From the NCBI GenBank assembly GCA_034180455.1, contig JAXFOG010000006.1, positions 102,041-166,040 on the forward strand: 64,000 bases of DNA, given 5' to 3'. A program made the position numbers and the translations under genes. The notes under the pieces are model-generated. The model was given only the letters and a program-made list of their open reading frames with translations. It searched no databases and was not told the DNA's origin. This document shows, in pieces, positions 27,026 through 36,083 of the stretch (position 1 is the first letter of the stretch; every line of letters starts with the position of its first letter). The DNA is from JAAZPT01 sp034180455 (GTDB lineage Bacteria; Bacillota; Clostridia; Christensenellales; Aristaeellaceae).

Positions 27026-27628
27026 TTAATCTGTTAGTATGGGTATATATCTGTTTGTTCTTTGTCTTTCTGCTTTTACAATGTGCATTAGTTTATTAAA
27101 AGCATCTTTTCTTGTATCGTTTACTATCACATAATCATAGTTATCTAGCTGTTCAACTTCTTTTCTTCCATTAGCCAGTCTTCTAGCTATTTCATCTGGA
27201 TCTTCAGTATTTCTAGTATGCAATCTTTCCTCAAGAACTTTGAAACTTGGAGGGAGAATAAATACTGAAACACAGCTTGGATAGGCTTTTATTACATTTT
27301 TAGCACCTTGACTATCAATATCTAGTAAGACACTTATACCTTGTTCTATTTTCTCAATAATAGGTTGTTTCAATGTACCATATTTATGCCCATGCACAAT
27401 AGCAGTTTCAAGGAACTCACCTTTTTTTTCAAGTGCATCAAATTCATCGTCACTAAGAAAATGATAATCTACATCAGGGGTTTCAGTCACTCGGCATTTT
27501 CGAGTAGTAGCACTTATAGAAAAGTAAAAAGTATCATCTGCTGCCAAAAGAGCTTTGCCTAGCGTGCCTTTTCCTGCGCCTGCAGGGCCAGAAAGCACTA
27601 AAAGCATTCCTTTTCTTATTATTTTCAT
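27026..27628 (-). CDS. gmk: Guanylate kinase
   Basis: 200-residue kinase converting GMP to GDP with ATP. The P-loop is LSGPAGAGKGTL, a slight variation of the usual GPSGVGKGT; the GMP-binding stretch (SATTRKCRVTETPDVDYHFLS) and the lid region (RLANGRKEVEQ) are typical. The ATG at 27628 is chosen because GGAGGG lies just upstream. It leads the operon gmk-rpoZ-coaBC-ychF-ATP-grasp-MreB-like, read from a promoter at 27667-27695. Confidence 0.95.
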   Translation of the reverse strand: MKIIRKGMLLVLSGPAGAGKGTLGKALLAADDTFYFSISATTRKCRVTETPDVDYHFLSDDEFDALEKKGEFLETAIVHGHKYGTLKQPIIEKIEQGISVLLDIDSQGAKNVIKAYPSCVSVFILPPSFKVLEERLHTRNTEDPDEIARRLANGRKEVEQLDNYDYVIVNDTRKDAFNKLMHIVKAERQRTNRYIPILTD

Positions 27629-27666
27629 TTTTGCCCTCCATGAATTTATGTACAAGTAACCTATAT

Positions 27667-27695
27667 ATTATATCACGAAAAGTTGGGTTTATAAA
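27667..27695 (-). promoter_or_regulatory. Promoter for the gmk operon
   Basis: Minus-strand TTTATA (27695-27690), a 17-bp spacer and TATAAT (27672-27667), about 40 bases before the gmk start. A TATAAT on the plus strand at 27743-27748, with a weak TTTAAA -35, probably drives the divergent PRPP synthetase gene. Confidence 0.6.
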
Positions 27696-27784
27696 GTCTT
27701 TATAAAAGTTTATTATATATTTAAAAAACACAAATTATATTGTATAATATGTGCGAAAAATGTTTTTCATAGAAAGGAAGAAAA

Positions 27785-28996
27785 ATGCCTAATTATTCAA
27801 AAATTTGGAGCGATGAAATGTTAGCTTCAAGACCTATTGGTCCACTAGGAATTGTTTCTATGCGTGGTACAGAAGAACTCGGTTCACAAGTTAATGATTG
27901 GCTTATCAAATGGGCTAAGAAAAACAGAAATGACATTGATACGCCTGTCTTAGATCCTGCACTAGTATCTGTCCCTGGATATCAAAGAGAAGATTTTTTG
28001 ATTCCAAACCAATGCCCGAGGTTTGGTACAGGAGAAGCAAAAGGATTAATTAGATCAAGTGTAAGAGGCTATGATATTTTTATCATTTGTGATGTTGGAG
28101 CTTATAATTGCACATACAATATGTATGGTAAGGAAGTTCCTATGTCTCCAGATGATCATTTTCAAGACTTGAAACGCTTAATTGGTGCAATGGGAGGAAG
28201 GGCAAAGAGAATCACCGTAATTATGCCTTTCTTGTATGAAAGCAGGCAACATAAAAGATCTAGCAGAGAAAGTTTGGATTGTGCTATGGCATTACAAGAA
28301 CTTGCACATATGGGCGTACACAATATTCTTACTTTTGATGCACACGATCCTAGAGTGCAGAATTCCATACCACTTATTGGTTTTGATAGCATTAAGCCAT
28401 CTTATCAGATTTTAAAGGCCCTATTTAGAGAAGTTAAAGATCTTCAATTAGATTCAGATCATTTAATGATAGTAAGCCCTGATGAAGGTGCTATGGAAAG
28501 AAATATTTTCTTCTCCGAGAGTTTGCATATTGATCTTGGTATGTTCTATAAACGTAGAGATTATACTAGAATAGTTGATGGAAGAAATCCAATATTGTCA
28601 CATGAATATTTAGGTAACTCTGTTGAAGGTAAGGATGTTTTTGTTTGTGATGATATTATTTCTTCAGGTGATAGTATATTAGACCTTGCATATGAGCTTA
28701 AAAAACAAAAAGCAAAAAGAATTTTTTGTGGTGCTTCATTTGCTTTGTTTACTAACGGAATTGAGAATTTTGATAAGGCATATCGAGATGGAATAATAAC
28801 AAAAGTAATATCGACAAACCTTACATACTGTTCTCCAGAAGTTAAAAATGCTCCATGGTTTATACAAGCAAATATGGGCAAATATATTGCTTATTTTATT
28901 GCTACATTGAATCATGATCGTTCCATAAGCAAACTATTAAATCCTTACGATAGAATTAATGCTCTTATTGAAAGATATAAAAAAGAAAATAAATAA
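27785..28996 (+). CDS. prs: Ribose-phosphate pyrophosphokinase, long form
   Basis: 403-residue PRPP synthetase that joins ribose 5-phosphate and ATP pyrophosphate, feeding nucleotide, histidine and NAD synthesis. The PRPP-binding loop VFVCDDIISSGDSIL lies near residue 286, and the ATP-side segments MPFLYESRQHKRSSRES and TFDAHDPRVQN are recognisable. It is about 85 residues longer than the usual 315-residue enzyme, with an N-terminal extension (SKIWSDEMLASRPIGPLG) and internal insertions. Similar long forms occur in some Clostridia. AGGAAG precedes the ATG, and a terminator follows. Confidence 0.9.
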   Translation: MPNYSKIWSDEMLASRPIGPLGIVSMRGTEELGSQVNDWLIKWAKKNRNDIDTPVLDPALVSVPGYQREDFLIPNQCPRFGTGEAKGLIRSSVRGYDIFIICDVGAYNCTYNMYGKEVPMSPDDHFQDLKRLIGAMGGRAKRITVIMPFLYESRQHKRSSRESLDCAMALQELAHMGVHNILTFDAHDPRVQNSIPLIGFDSIKPSYQILKALFREVKDLQLDSDHLMIVSPDEGAMERNIFFSESLHIDLGMFYKRRDYTRIVDGRNPILSHEYLGNSVEGKDVFVCDDIISSGDSILDLAYELKKQKAKRIFCGASFALFTNGIENFDKAYRDGIITKVISTNLTYCSPEVKNAPWFIQANMGKYIAYFIATLNHDRSISKLLNPYDRINALIERYKKENK

Positions 28997-29026
28997 TACT
29001 TATATTCAATATTTTTTATTTAAACC

Positions 29027-29062
29027 ACCCTCTTTGTTTATAATAAGGCGAAGAGGGTTTTT
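29027..29062 (+). terminator. Terminator after prs
   Basis: 10-bp stem (29027-29036 with 29049-29058, core ACCCTCTT/AAGAGGGT) with a 12-base loop, followed by five T. Confidence 0.85.
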
Positions 29063-29123
29063 AGTTTTATTTATTTGAAAAAATTGTGTATAATAGTGTG
29101 GCCATAATTTTTAGGAGCATAAA

Positions 29124-29963
29124 ATGGAAATAATTGAAGTAAAAGATCTACAATATAGTTATGACAACGAAGAAAAGAACATTATTGATAACATAAATTT
29201 ATCTGTCAACAAAGGGGAATTCCTTGCTATTATTGGACATAATGGGTCAGGGAAAAGTACATTTGCTAAGATTTTAAACCTTTTAATTTTACCAAAATCT
29301 GGCAGTATAAAAATTTGTGGTATTGATGCTAAATATGTAAAGGAGCCATGGAAGCTTCGTAAACATGCTGGAATGGTGTTTCAAAATCCTGATAATCAGA
29401 TCGTAGCTACCGTTGTAAAGGAAGATGTTGCATTTGGACTTGAAAACATTGGAATAAAGCATGAAGATATGCAACCTATAATTGATAAGGCTCTAAAAAG
29501 TGTAGACATGTATGAGTATGCAGAAAGAGCACCTCACTTACTTAGTGGTGGCCAAAAGCAGAGAATTGCAATTGCTGGGGTCCTTGCAATGATGCCTTAT
29601 ATAATTATTTTCGATGAAGCCACATCAATGCTTGATCCTGCTGGAAGAGCTGAAATACTTGACGTTGTTAATAGAATAAATAAAGATAATGGAATTACTG
29701 TAATTTGGATTACTCATTTTATGGAGGAAGCTGTTCTAGCAGATAGAATTGCTGTATTCAATGATGGAAAAATTGACATGATAGGTAAACCATGCGAAGT
29801 ATTTAAAAATATTGAACGAATTAGAGCAATAGGTCTAGATGTTCCTCCAATGGTTGAACTTGCCGATTTTTTAAGAAAAAACAATATTATTATTGATGAA
29901 GATGTTATGACCATTGATGATATGATAGAGGAGCTAGATAAATTAAATGCCAATAAAAATTAA
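29124..29963 (+). CDS. ecfA1: Energy-coupling factor transporter ATPase EcfA1
   Basis: 279-residue ABC ATPase of the shared vitamin/metal uptake module. Walker A GHNGSGKST, Q-loop VFQNPDNQIV, signature LLSGGQKQRIAIAG and Walker B IIIFDEATSMLDP are intact. The Q-loop form with NPDNQ is typical of EcfA1. It works as a heterodimer with EcfA2 and with EcfT, powering several separately encoded substrate-binding S subunits; none of these is in the window. A TATAAT at 29089-29094 with a weak TTTATT -35 may be its promoter. It overlaps ecfA2 by 17 bases. Confidence 0.93.
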   Translation: MEIIEVKDLQYSYDNEEKNIIDNINLSVNKGEFLAIIGHNGSGKSTFAKILNLLILPKSGSIKICGIDAKYVKEPWKLRKHAGMVFQNPDNQIVATVVKEDVAFGLENIGIKHEDMQPIIDKALKSVDMYEYAERAPHLLSGGQKQRIAIAGVLAMMPYIIIFDEATSMLDPAGRAEILDVVNRINKDNGITVIWITHFMEEAVLADRIAVFNDGKIDMIGKPCEVFKNIERIRAIGLDVPPMVELADFLRKNNIIIDEDVMTIDDMIEELDKLNANKN

Positions 29964-30807
29964 AAATTTAGATCATAATTATTCAAGTATTGGTTCAAGC
30001 GATGTTTATGCTTTAAGAAATATTAATGTGTCAATTAATGATGGAGAGTTTATAGGTATAATCGGACACACTGGTTCAGGCAAAACTACATTTGTTCAAC
30101 ACTTAAATGGCTTGTTACTTCCAAGCTCAGGAACGGTGGAGGTAGATGGAGTAGAAACAAGCAATGATAAGCAATCATTAAAAAATATTCGCAAAAAAGT
30201 CGGACTTGTTTTTCAGTATCCAGAAAATCAGCTTTTCGAAGAGACTATTTATAAAGATATAGCATTTGGGCCTAGAAATCTTGGACTCGATGAAAAAAGT
30301 ATTGAAAAAAGAGTAAGAGAATCAATGGAGCTTGTACATTTGGACTTTGAAAAATATGCAAATAAATCTCCATTTGAAATATCAGGTGGACAAATGAGAA
30401 GAGTAGCAATTGCTGGGGTAATAGCCATGAATCCAAAATATTTAGTTCTTGATGAACCTACAGCTGGACTTGATCCACATGGTAGGGATAGAATATTGTC
30501 AATGCTTGCTCAACTGCATAAATCGGGTAATATCACAATAATTATGGTGTCACATAATATGGATGAGATTGCAAGATTAGCTAGTAGAATAATAATTTTC
30601 AGTAAAGGGTGTATAGTAGCTGATGGTACACCAAAAGAAGTTTTTAGTGAAAATAATATTTTAAAAACCACAGGATTGAGAGTTCCACAGGTGATGCTTC
30701 TAGCACGTAAGCTAAAAGAAAAAGGCTATGATATAGATGAGAGCATATATAAGCAAGAAGATATTAAAAATGAATTACTAAGAATATTTGGGAGAAAACA
30801 TGCTTAA
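29947..30807 (+). CDS. ecfA2: Energy-coupling factor transporter ATPase EcfA2
   Basis: 286-residue second ATPase of the ECF module. Walker A GHTGSGKTT, Q-loop VFQYPENQLFEETIYKDIAFGP (the EcfA2 form), signature ISGGQMRRVAIAG and Walker B LVLDEPTAGLDP are present. It begins inside ecfA1 and ends 8 bases into ecfT, so the three products are made in step. Its tail contains the GGGAGA ribosome site of ecfT. Confidence 0.93.
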   Translation: MPIKIKNLDHNYSSIGSSDVYALRNINVSINDGEFIGIIGHTGSGKTTFVQHLNGLLLPSSGTVEVDGVETSNDKQSLKNIRKKVGLVFQYPENQLFEETIYKDIAFGPRNLGLDEKSIEKRVRESMELVHLDFEKYANKSPFEISGGQMRRVAIAGVIAMNPKYLVLDEPTAGLDPHGRDRILSMLAQLHKSGNITIIMVSHNMDEIARLASRIIIFSKGCIVADGTPKEVFSENNILKTTGLRVPQVMLLARKLKEKGYDIDESIYKQEDIKNELLRIFGRKHA

Positions 30808-31600
30808 AGATATTACAATAGGACAATTCATTAGGGGAGATAGCATAATTCATAGAGCTGATCCACGAACTAAAATTGCTTTAACTTTTTTATATATAAT
30901 CTCAATATTTTTTATTAAAAATATTGTGTTATATGTTATTCCTGCAATTTATTTAGCAATAGTAATTTATTTAAGTAAAATACCGTTTAAAATCTTTTTA
31001 GGAAACTTGCGTCCACTTAGAGCACTACTTATTATCACATTTATTTTAAATATATTTTTTGCTGCAGGAGATACTGTTTTGCTTTCCTGGAGATTTATCG
31101 TAATAACTAAAGAAGGTCTTGATCTGGCTTTACATTTTTCTTTTAGATTAGTTTTTCTTATTATAGGTTCAAGTATACTTACTCTTACCACTTCTCCAGT
31201 ATCAATATCAGATGGAATAGAATCGTTTTTAAAGCCCCTAAAAAAAATAAAATTTCCTGTACATGAGCTTGCAATGATGATGACAATTGCCTTAAGGTTT
31301 ATTCCTACGCTTATGGAAGAAACAGATAAAATTATGAAAGCACAAATCTCAAGAGGAGCCGACTTTGATTCTGGAAATATTTTTGAGAAAGCAAAGTCTA
31401 TGATTCCATTATTGGTTCCTCTTTTTATTAGTGCATTTAGAAGAGCTAATGATTTAGCTATGGCAATGGAAGCTCGTTGTTATCATGGTGATGAAAATAG
31501 AACTAGATATAGACTTTTAAAATTTAGCTTAGTGGATTTCTATTGTATATTTGCCAGCATATTATACTTTGTACTAATAATATATACTTCAAAGCTATAA
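30800..31600 (+). CDS. ecfT: Energy-coupling factor transporter transmembrane protein EcfT
   Basis: 266-residue membrane scaffold that links the ATPases to S components. The ATG at 30800 follows GGGAGA; an in-frame TTG 12 bases earlier is less likely. About five hydrophobic segments occur, with the two coupling-helix Ala-Arg-Gly type motifs visible as KAQISRGADF and MAMEARCYHG. Next to it is truA, as in the usual ribosomal-cluster order, although the ribosomal protein genes are missing here. Confidence 0.92.
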   Translation: MLKDITIGQFIRGDSIIHRADPRTKIALTFLYIISIFFIKNIVLYVIPAIYLAIVIYLSKIPFKIFLGNLRPLRALLIITFILNIFFAAGDTVLLSWRFIVITKEGLDLALHFSFRLVFLIIGSSILTLTTSPVSISDGIESFLKPLKKIKFPVHELAMMMTIALRFIPTLMEETDKIMKAQISRGADFDSGNIFEKAKSMIPLLVPLFISAFRRANDLAMAMEARCYHGDENRTRYRLLKFSLVDFYCIFASILYFVLIIYTSKL

Positions 31601-31601
31601 A

Positions 31602-32378
31602 ATGAAAAAAATCTGTTTAAAAATTTCATATAAAGGAAACAATTATTCAGGATGGCAACGCCAAAAAAATGCAGTGAGCATACAAGAGACTATAGAAGAA
31701 GGAATTTATAAGCTTACAAATTATAGGACATCTTTGTATGGTGCTAGTAGAACTGATGCTGGAGTACATGCAAAATCACAATATGCCACATTCTATGACA
31801 ATAATAGTTCAATTCCAGCTGATAAGTATTTATTTGCGCTAAATGCTTTATTACCAAGAGATATAAGAATAATTGAAAGTTTTCAATGCAATGAAACTTT
31901 TAATCCAAGATATGATGCCATATATAAAGTCTACTCATATCTTATCTATAACAAACCATATTCATCTGCCTTATGGAATGATCTATCTTCTCAAATTCCT
32001 GATAAACTTGATCTGATAAAAATGAATAATTCAGCAAAAATTCTAATTGGTACACATGATTTTTCAGCATTTGAATCATCAGGAGCAAATGTAAGAGATA
32101 AAGTACGTACAATTTATGAATCTAGCATTATGATCAACGGAAATTTTATTGAGTATAGAGTTAAGGGAAATGGATTTTTATATAACATGGTGAGAATTAT
32201 CGTAGGCACTTTGATAGATATTGGTAGAGGAAGATTAGAAAGCGAATGTTTTAATAGTGCATTTTCCACAGGTCAACGATCTTGTCTTGGCTTTACAGCA
32301 GAAGCTAAAGGACTCTACCTAGAAGAAATTAGTTATGAAGATAATCTTAGAAAAGAGAATCAAAATGAAACAATATAG
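31602..32378 (+). CDS. truA: tRNA pseudouridine synthase A
   Basis: 258-residue TruA, which makes pseudouridine at positions 38-40 of the tRNA anticodon stem. The catalytic aspartate is D52 in YGASRTDAGVHA. The segments RYDAIYKVYSYLI and FLYNMVRIIVGTLIDIGRG are typical. It starts 2 bases after the ecfT stop without a ribosome site of its own, so it is probably translated by coupling. Its 3' end overlaps alr by 14 bases. Confidence 0.95.
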   Translation: MKKICLKISYKGNNYSGWQRQKNAVSIQETIEEGIYKLTNYRTSLYGASRTDAGVHAKSQYATFYDNNSSIPADKYLFALNALLPRDIRIIESFQCNETFNPRYDAIYKVYSYLIYNKPYSSALWNDLSSQIPDKLDLIKMNNSAKILIGTHDFSAFESSGANVRDKVRTIYESSIMINGNFIEYRVKGNGFLYNMVRIIVGTLIDIGRGRLESECFNSAFSTGQRSCLGFTAEAKGLYLEEISYEDNLRKENQNETI

Positions 32379-33477
32379 ACATAATGCATTATATATAAAT
32401 ACAAATAAAATTGCTGAAAACTATACAACCATAAGAAATTCGCTACTACCTGGTACAAAGCTTTTAGCAGTAATAAAAGCAAATGCTTATGGCCATGGCT
32501 TAATAGAGACTGCTAAAGCTTTATCTGATAATCATGCAGATGGATTTTGTGTTGCAACATTGGAAGAAGCGATATCTCTTAGAGAGGCAGAAATTCATCA
32601 GGATATTTTTTTGTTAGGTAATATCAATAAAAACAGCTTGAAAGATGCGATTTTAAACAATATTGTAATATGTATTTCAAATATTGATTCTTTAAATAAT
32701 TTAATTGATATAGCTGAAAAAATAAAAAAAACAGCTTTAGTACAAATTGCGATAAACACCGGCATGAATAGAATAGGTTTTAATACAAAGAATGAAATTT
32801 CTAAGGCACAAAAATTGATTGATTCATCAAAGTTTGTTCAATTAAAAATGTGCTTTTCACATTTGGCTTACTGTGATGAAAAGCCTGATGAGCAGAAATA
32901 TATTAATGAATATACCAAAGAACAAATATCTAAATTTGAAGAACTTAGTTCTGAATTAAATTGTCCAAAGAGCTTAGCCAATTCAGCTGGGATTTTTCGT
33001 TTGCCTTATAAATACGATTATGCTAGATGTGGAATAATCATGTATGGATATCCTTCAGTTGAAACTAGTTTAAAAGTTAAAAAGGCGTTAGAGTGGCATA
33101 CAGAAATAAGCAATATCATGTTTATATCTAGTGGTCAAAAGATTGGATATAATTGTTCATATGAAGCAAAAAATCCAATGAAAATTGCTACAATATCTGT
33201 TGGATATGGTGATGGATATTTAAGAGCTTTAAGTAACAAAGCTTCTGTAATCATCTCCAATAAATATGCAAAAATAATTGGTAATATTTGTATGGATCAA
33301 ATTATGGTTGACATCACAGATATAGACGAAGCCAAGGTAGGGGATGATGTAATTCTCATAGGTAGGTCTGAAAACCTAGAAATCTCTGCAGAAGACCTAG
33401 CTAATATCGCTGGAACAATATCCTATGAGATATTGCTGAGCCCCAGTAACAGAGTTTTTAGAAAATATATAAACTAA
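32365..33477 (+). CDS. alr: Alanine racemase
   Basis: 370-residue fold-type III PLP enzyme that makes D-alanine for peptidoglycan. The PLP lysine is K38 in LLAVIKANAYGHG; the opposite catalytic tyrosine is in KIGYNCSY near residue 262. VGYGDGYLRA and GNICMDQIMVDIT are further family motifs. The start is the ATG at 32365, inside the end of truA; in-frame codons upstream lie deeper in truA. A weak repeat (GCAGC/GCTGC at 33483-33498) and a strong hairpin at 33521 follow. Confidence 0.94.
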   Translation: MKQYRHNALYINTNKIAENYTTIRNSLLPGTKLLAVIKANAYGHGLIETAKALSDNHADGFCVATLEEAISLREAEIHQDIFLLGNINKNSLKDAILNNIVICISNIDSLNNLIDIAEKIKKTALVQIAINTGMNRIGFNTKNEISKAQKLIDSSKFVQLKMCFSHLAYCDEKPDEQKYINEYTKEQISKFEELSSELNCPKSLANSAGIFRLPYKYDYARCGIIMYGYPSVETSLKVKKALEWHTEISNIMFISSGQKIGYNCSYEAKNPMKIATISVGYGDGYLRALSNKASVIISNKYAKIIGNICMDQIMVDITDIDEAKVGDDVILIGRSENLEISAEDLANIAGTISYEILLSPSNRVFRKYIN

Positions 33478-33520
33478 AAAAAGCAGCAATATAGCTGCAA
33501 TTTAACTTAAATCATTATAT

Positions 33521-33545
33521 AAAGGTCATGCATAGCATGACCTTT
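33521..33545. terminator. Terminator between convergent alr and the foldase gene
   Basis: Perfect 11-bp inverted repeat AAAGGTCATGC (33521-33531) with GCATGACCTTT (33535-33545) and a tight 3-base loop. The flanks are AT-rich without a long T-run, so strength in either direction is uncertain. Confidence 0.7.
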
Positions 33546-33549
33546 ATAT

Positions 33550-34920
33550 TTATTTCATTCTATCTGTATGTATTTTAGCATTAGATTCTTCAATCCACTT
33601 CTGAATTTGATTGTTATATGCATCATTCTGCTTTTGCTCCAATATAGACTTTTTAATGGAATCTTTAACGCTATCGAAATCTACTGGACCTTCTTTTACA
33701 TCACTTTGGTATTTTAAAATATAATAACCCAAATCACCTTTAACAATATCAGACACATCGCCAACATTTTTTAAATTCATTGCTGCATCTTTTATACTAC
33801 TTTCATATATTGTAGAAGAAGCAGACATTGGATATCCAGTAGTTTTAAACGGTTCTTGATTCATACGTGGATCTTCATTATTCTCCTCAAAAACCTTATC
33901 AAATTTACTTGCATCATTTGAAAGTGCAGCAAGTACTTTATCAACTTTATTTTGAATATTTTTATATGCTTTATCTTTTGATTCATCCAACTTGTTGTTT
34001 AATTCAGCTAAATCACTTTCATACTGTTTTAAAGATGAATTCAAAGCATCAACACGATTAGTGTCATTTTCTTTTTTGTCTTGATCTTCTTTAGAATTAT
34101 TTGTTTCTTCCTCAATAGATTTCTTTACAGTTGAAATTTGATTCTCTTTTTCTTTTATCTCTGACTTAAGAGAATTTATATTTTTCATATCTTCATCAGT
34201 AAACTTAACAAGTATTTGTTTTATATTACGGTATCCAGCAGGAGCATAATATACAGCGTTGCCATTCAAAACATAACTTGAATATAGTTCTGGCTTATTC
34301 TCAACATTTACTCTGGACTGAGTAACTTTTGAATCATAGTCTGATTTTATTTCTTCATCGCTTACAGTTACGTCTTTTATTAAATCGTTTTTTAAATTTT
34401 CAAGTTTCTTTGACTTTGATTTAATTTCAACACTATCTTCTATACTATTGTATCCAAGCTCATCTGCTTTAGCTTTGATTGCCTTATTAAGTTCGTCTCC
34501 TTTTAGCTCAGAGTCAGAAAAATATACATTCTTGATCCCATCTAGATAATTCTGATAATTTTTTTCGCATTCTTTTTTAATAATATCTAGTTCTTCATCA
34601 CTAAGTATATCAAAACCTAATTCCTTTATCTTTTTATCGATAACTTTTTCAGCAATTAAACTATTTATTGCAGAGTTTTGTATGTTCTCTTTATATTCAG
34701 GAGAATTCAAGTCAACTGAATTACCATATTGATTTTGATAATAAAATTTTATTTGTTCAATTGTATTATTAACTTCTTCTTTGGTAATGTTTTCATCTCC
34801 AAGTTCTACGATTACAGTTTTTTTATCAACTTCTGGATCTTTTACTATAAGATCGCATGATGATAAACTAATCATTGCTACAATTACTAATGATAAAACT
34901 ACAATAATTTTTTTGTTCAT
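33550..34920 (-). CDS. PrsA-like lipoprotein foldase (SurA N-domain, parvulin-type)
   Basis: 456-residue exported peptidyl-prolyl isomerase-like protein that would help fold secreted proteins outside the membrane. The signal peptide ends with the lipobox SLSSC, so C22 is probably lipidated. A SurA/PrsA-type chaperone domain covers roughly residues 36-200. The parvulin domain begins with IKQILVKF (233-240) but is interrupted by about 85 residues rich in K, E, N and Q with heptad-like spacing (243-327), a likely coiled coil. It resumes at KVLAALSNDASKFDKV and ends with GDLGYYILKY. The gene stands alone between two terminators, upstream of which lies the mgl operon. Confidence 0.82.
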   Translation of the reverse strand: MNKKIIVVLSLVIVAMISLSSCDLIVKDPEVDKKTVIVELGDENITKEEVNNTIEQIKFYYQNQYGNSVDLNSPEYKENIQNSAINSLIAEKVIDKKIKELGFDILSDEELDIIKKECEKNYQNYLDGIKNVYFSDSELKGDELNKAIKAKADELGYNSIEDSVEIKSKSKKLENLKNDLIKDVTVSDEEIKSDYDSKVTQSRVNVENKPELYSSYVLNGNAVYYAPAGYRNIKQILVKFTDEDMKNINSLKSEIKEKENQISTVKKSIEEETNNSKEDQDKKENDTNRVDALNSSLKQYESDLAELNNKLDESKDKAYKNIQNKVDKVLAALSNDASKFDKVFEENNEDPRMNQEPFKTTGYPMSASSTIYESSIKDAAMNLKNVGDVSDIVKGDLGYYILKYQSDVKEGPVDFDSVKDSIKKSILEQKQNDAYNNQIQKWIEESNAKIHTDRMK

Positions 34921-34987
34921 ATTAATCTCCTATTTGGATAATTCTTAATAATTATATACCAGAGTAAAGATTTTTGCAATAAAATAA

Positions 34988-35003
34988 CCCTGCATGTGCA
35001 GGG
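34988..35003 (-). terminator. Terminator after mglC
   Basis: CCCTGC/GCAGGG hairpin with a 4-base loop (34988-35003), followed on the minus strand by a T-rich tail. It closes the mglBAC operon. Confidence 0.75.
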
Positions 35004-35018
35004 CTATATAAATTACAA

Positions 35019-36071
35019 TTATTTCTTTGTAAGATATTTACGCATATCTATTGCACAAGCAACAAGTATTACTAAACCTTTAATAATATAGGTTACGCTT
35101 CCACTTATTCCTAAGAATGTCATACCAACAATTATCAATTGCATTAGTAAAACGCCTAAAATAACTCCACTAATTTTACCAATACCACCAACAAAGCTTA
35201 CACCACCAATAACACAAGCAGCAATTGCATCTAGCTCGTAGTTAAGACCTACTGTACCTGTTGAGGCTCCAAGTCTTGCTGCTTCAACAAATCCTGTGTA
35301 GCCGTATGTAATTCCTGCAAGCGTGAAAACACCAATTATTACCATAGTAACGTTTACACCAGAAACTCTTGCAGCTTCTTCGTTCGATCCCACTGCAAAC
35401 ATGTTTTTGCCAAATGTAGTTTTATTCCAAATGAACCACATTATTATTGTAACAATAAGAGCAAACAAAACATACATTGCCATGGGAGTAGAGCCAATCT
35501 TTATTAGGGGAGATGTGAGCAAATCACTAGTGTATGATTCGTCAAGATTAGAAATTTGTTTGGCATTGCTTAATGTTAAGTATATACCATAAGTAATTAG
35601 TTGAGTAGAAAGTGTTACTATAAAAGGATGAAGCTTAAATTTTGCAACACAAAATCCATTTACCACACCAATTAACGCACCCGATGCAAGAACGATTATT
35701 AAAGCTAATAATACATTCATGGGGCTTCCACCAGCTAAAAATCGATTAGCAACTGCCTTTTGGAGTAATATTGAGGAAACAAATGCACCTAAGCCTACAA
35801 CCCTACCAGCAGACAAATCTGTACCAGTCAAAATTATTGTACCAGCTATTCCAAGTGCTATTGGCAACCTAGTAGCAGTTAACTGAATCATATTAACTAA
35901 GTTTGCTGTTGCTAGAAAAGCAGGCCTCTTAGATTGAATATATATAACCAAGAGAAGTATAATAATAACCATGGCTCTTTCAAGCAACCAATTACCAATG
36001 TAACTTGCTTTTTCTTTACTATTTAAAGACCTAAATTCTTTTATTGAATTATTAAATTTGTCAATTAACAT
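35019..36071 (-). CDS. mglC: Galactose/methyl-galactoside ABC transporter permease MglC
   Basis: 350-residue permease of the ribose/galactose importer class, with about ten hydrophobic segments beginning near residue 30. Diagnostic stretches are TGTDLSAGRVVGLGAFVSS and the coupling loop FGKNMFAVGSNEEAARVSGV. The ATG at 36071 is preferred to the adjacent in-frame TTG because GGAGGT lies 5 bases upstream of the ATG. It is the last gene of mglBAC and uses the ATPase encoded just before. Confidence 0.92.
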   Translation of the reverse strand: MLIDKFNNSIKEFRSLNSKEKASYIGNWLLERAMVIIILLLVIYIQSKRPAFLATANLVNMIQLTATRLPIALGIAGTIILTGTDLSAGRVVGLGAFVSSILLQKAVANRFLAGGSPMNVLLALIIVLASGALIGVVNGFCVAKFKLHPFIVTLSTQLITYGIYLTLSNAKQISNLDESYTSDLLTSPLIKIGSTPMAMYVLFALIVTIIMWFIWNKTTFGKNMFAVGSNEEAARVSGVNVTMVIIGVFTLAGITYGYTGFVEAARLGASTGTVGLNYELDAIAACVIGGVSFVGGIGKISGVILGVLLMQLIIVGMTFLGISGSVTYIIKGLVILVACAIDMRKYLTKK

Positions 36072-36083
36072 CAATTACCTCCA

